Source: Pollutibacter sp044353505
GTDB taxonomy: Bacteria; Bacteroidota; Bacteroidia; Chitinophagales; Chitinophagaceae
Length of the DNA stretch: 14,672 nucleotides
NCBI GenBank assembly: GCA_044353505.1
Contig: JBILBU010000042.1
Span: forward strand, 1 to 14,672
Reading direction: 5' to 3'
Shown: piece after piece, positions 13,272-14,672 of the stretch
Layout of the letters: every line of letters begins with the position of its first letter
Numbering within the stretch: position 1 is the first letter of the stretch
The notes under the pieces: model-generated
What the model saw: the letters and a program-made list of their open reading frames with translations, nothing else
What the model was told of the DNA's origin: nothing
Databases searched by the model: none
Made by a program: the position numbers and the translations under genes

Positions 13272-14182
13272 TCCTTGATTTGTTTGAAAAATCCATGGTA
13301 GATTCCCTTGGACACGTAGAATAATTTTGTCCATCGCCTACGGACTGCAAAATAAAGCATTACAGCCAAACTATAAACAATTAAAGTAACCAAACTGCTA
13401 GGCCACTGATACCATCGTATCCATGATCTTAGCACCCAAATATGATTCCTAAAATTCAGGTATTGCATGTAGGGGTTTACATAACCTTCCTTACCTTTTT
13501 GCGGTGTCTTGTTTGCCATACCGGCGATATGATAAATAATGGATCTCGGGTGAAAGATAAGTGTATACCCAGCAGCCCTCAACCGAAAGGAGAAATCTAC
13601 ATCTTCGTAGTAGATGAAGAATCGTTCGTTTAGTAAACCAAGTTCATTGAGAATAGACGTTCTGGTAAGCAGCGCACAACCCGTAATCCAATCAACCTGT
13701 TGAAAGTTACTTTGATCTACTGACTCAGATCGCATATATTTTTTAGAATACGTCCACCCAAACCAACTTAAAAAATAAGAACCACCATTCCACAGTTTTG
13801 TTCTATCATGATTAAAAAATATTTTAGGCTGAATTGCCGCAACTGTTGGATGAGCATCCAAATAATTAACCAACTCATCGAGGAAATTTGGATCTACAAA
13901 AACATCATTATTGAGCATCAGCACATATTCATACTGATGTGCAAGGGCATATCGAAAACCAAGGTTATTACCCCCTGCGAACCCCCTGTTTTCCAGAGAC
14001 GGGAGGTATTTGACAAAAGGATACTGGCGGTGCAACTCTAGCCCAGAATTATCGCTGGAACCATTATCGACCAAAATAATATCAAAGTACTGAGGTGTGC
14101 ACAGTTGTAAAGAAGCAATACAATTTGATGTATGCTCGTAACTATTCCAATTTAATAAGACAACAACAACACGTTTCTGCAT
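13268..14182 (-). CDS. GT2-family glycosyltransferase (rhamnosyltransferase WbbL-like)
   Basis: This 304-residue GT-A transferase belongs to the WbbL-like GT2 subgroup. Seen in order: VVVVLLNWNSYEHT, ILVDNGSSDNS, NRGFAGGNNLGFRYA (about 65-79), the metal-binding LNND (90-93), DWITGCALLTRTS (about 164-176) and IYYEDVDFSFRLRAAGY (about 190-206). The C-terminus has a hydrophobic segment around 262-281 (SLVTLIVYSLAVMLYFAV), suggesting a membrane anchor. A TTG one codon upstream is not needed; the ATG at 14182 is the better start. It is translationally coupled to the epimerase. No operon partner is visible upstream; the stretch to the right is non-coding and then IS30. Rhamnose as donor is only a family-level guess. 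Confidence 0.9.
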   Translation of the reverse strand: MQKRVVVVLLNWNSYEHTSNCIASLQLCTPQYFDIILVDNGSSDNSGLELHRQYPFVKYLPSLENRGFAGGNNLGFRYALAHQYEYVLMLNNDVFVDPNFLDELVNYLDAHPTVAAIQPKIFFNHDRTKLWNGGSYFLSWFGWTYSKKYMRSESVDQSNFQQVDWITGCALLTRTSILNELGLLNERFFIYYEDVDFSFRLRAAGYTLIFHPRSIIYHIAGMANKTPQKGKEGYVNPYMQYLNFRNHIWVLRSWIRWYQWPSSLVTLIVYSLAVMLYFAVRRRWTKLFYVSKGIYHGFFKQIKE

Positions 14183-14562
14183 CAACTTTTATTTAATAAT
14201 ATATATATCCAACACCTTTAAGCTTAGGCAATGGGTTCTCTAGGGATCTAAACATCAAATATCCAACTAAAAACGTAGAATTTAGGATAGGATTGTTTAA
14301 ATCTGAGAGCACCTATACGCGTCAAATAAAATGATTCATTACAATAAAAATGGACATGAGATACGTTTATGGGGGAGGGAATAAAAAAATAAGAAGAGGA
14401 TGTACCTAAATTATCCCACAGACTAAAAGGTGAAAGATGGGGGGAGAAAATTGGGAGTTCTTAAAACGAGGAAGATGAATGAGGATAGAAGAATAACAAA
14501 AGAGATATTACAGAAATTTACAATAAGAATCGATGAGGTTTTATATAGGCAGATTCAACTTT
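14183..14562. other. Non-coding stretch between the GT2 gene and the IS30 fragment
   Basis: These 380 AT-rich bases hold no supportable gene on either strand and no strong hairpin or exact TAnnTTTG box. The left part must contain the promoter for the GT2-epimerase pair. The terminal inverted repeat of the IS30 element should lie in the last few tens of bases, but it cannot be placed without the other end. Confidence 0.5.
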
Positions 14563-14672
14563 TCAACGCAACAGTAGTTCCTTAAATCGCTCTTTAGGAG
14601 TTTGCCAGTCCAATGTTTTTCTTGGCCTCTCATTCAAGAGTTTCTGAACATGTTTGATCTCCTTCCTTGTAA
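14563..14672 (-). CDS. IS30-family transposase, C-terminal end (runs off the window)
   Basis: The last 110 bases read on the minus strand as TRKEIKHVQKLLNERPRKTL followed by DWQTPKERFKELLLR and a TGA stop at 14563-14565. LN.RPRKTL.W.TP.E.F is the hallmark C-terminal segment of IS30-family DDE transposases, just after the catalytic glutamate region. The 5' part, with the HTH and the DDE residues, lies beyond the window, so intactness cannot be judged. The element borders the glycan region and is a likely agent of its transfer or rearrangement. Confidence 0.85.
   Translation of the reverse strand, partial: TRKEIKHVQKLLNERPRKTLDWQTPKERFKELLLR

Overview
The window looks like a Bacteroidota chromosome, probably Chitinophagaceae-like. 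This is inferred from protein style (a DUF1080 protein, a HigBA pair and an exported hypothetical protein of kinds common there), from two exact TAnnTTTG -7 boxes, and from AT-rich intergenic DNA. I could run no database search, so the taxon is a guess. Almost everything is on the minus strand and belongs to cell-surface polysaccharide assembly.

Layout, left to right. (1) The 3' end of a plus-strand DUF1080 (3-keto-disaccharide hydrolase-like) gene. (2) A mirrored array of 9-nt GTTGAAGNN units. (3) A higB-higA toxin-antitoxin pair with a near-perfect palindromic operator. (4) A gene-poor stretch with two interleaved inverted repeats and half of a palindromic intergenic element. (5) A tight minus-strand operon from 9832 down to 1729: a GT4 glycosyltransferase, a GT2, a GT31-like transferase, a GT-A-like transferase, a Wzx-type flippase, a second GT2, an SDR epimerase/reductase, a PglC-type initiating sugar-phosphate transferase and an exostosin-like transferase. 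(6) A hicA-hicB pair just upstream of the operon, whose hicA appears frameshifted at an A8 tract. (7) About 600 bp with a terminator, a palindromic element, a second mirrored 9-nt array and the 3' remnant of an APS kinase gene (cysC). (8) A secreted Bacteroidota protein of unknown function. (9) A GT2 plus GalE-like epimerase pair. (10) The 3' end of an IS30-family transposase at the right edge.

How the genes fit together. The PglC-like enzyme would load the first sugar phosphate onto undecaprenyl phosphate. The SDR enzyme probably makes or finishes that nucleotide sugar. Six transferases would extend the chain, and the flippase would move the lipid-linked oligosaccharide across the inner membrane. 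No Wzy polymerase, ligase or Wza/Wzc export gene is visible, so the product is either a short repeat unit or is completed by genes elsewhere.

The most notable points are the two toxin-antitoxin modules bracketing the glycan operon, the hicA homopolymer frameshift, and mirrored 9-nt repeat arrays that lie at module boundaries and have grown into coding 3' ends.
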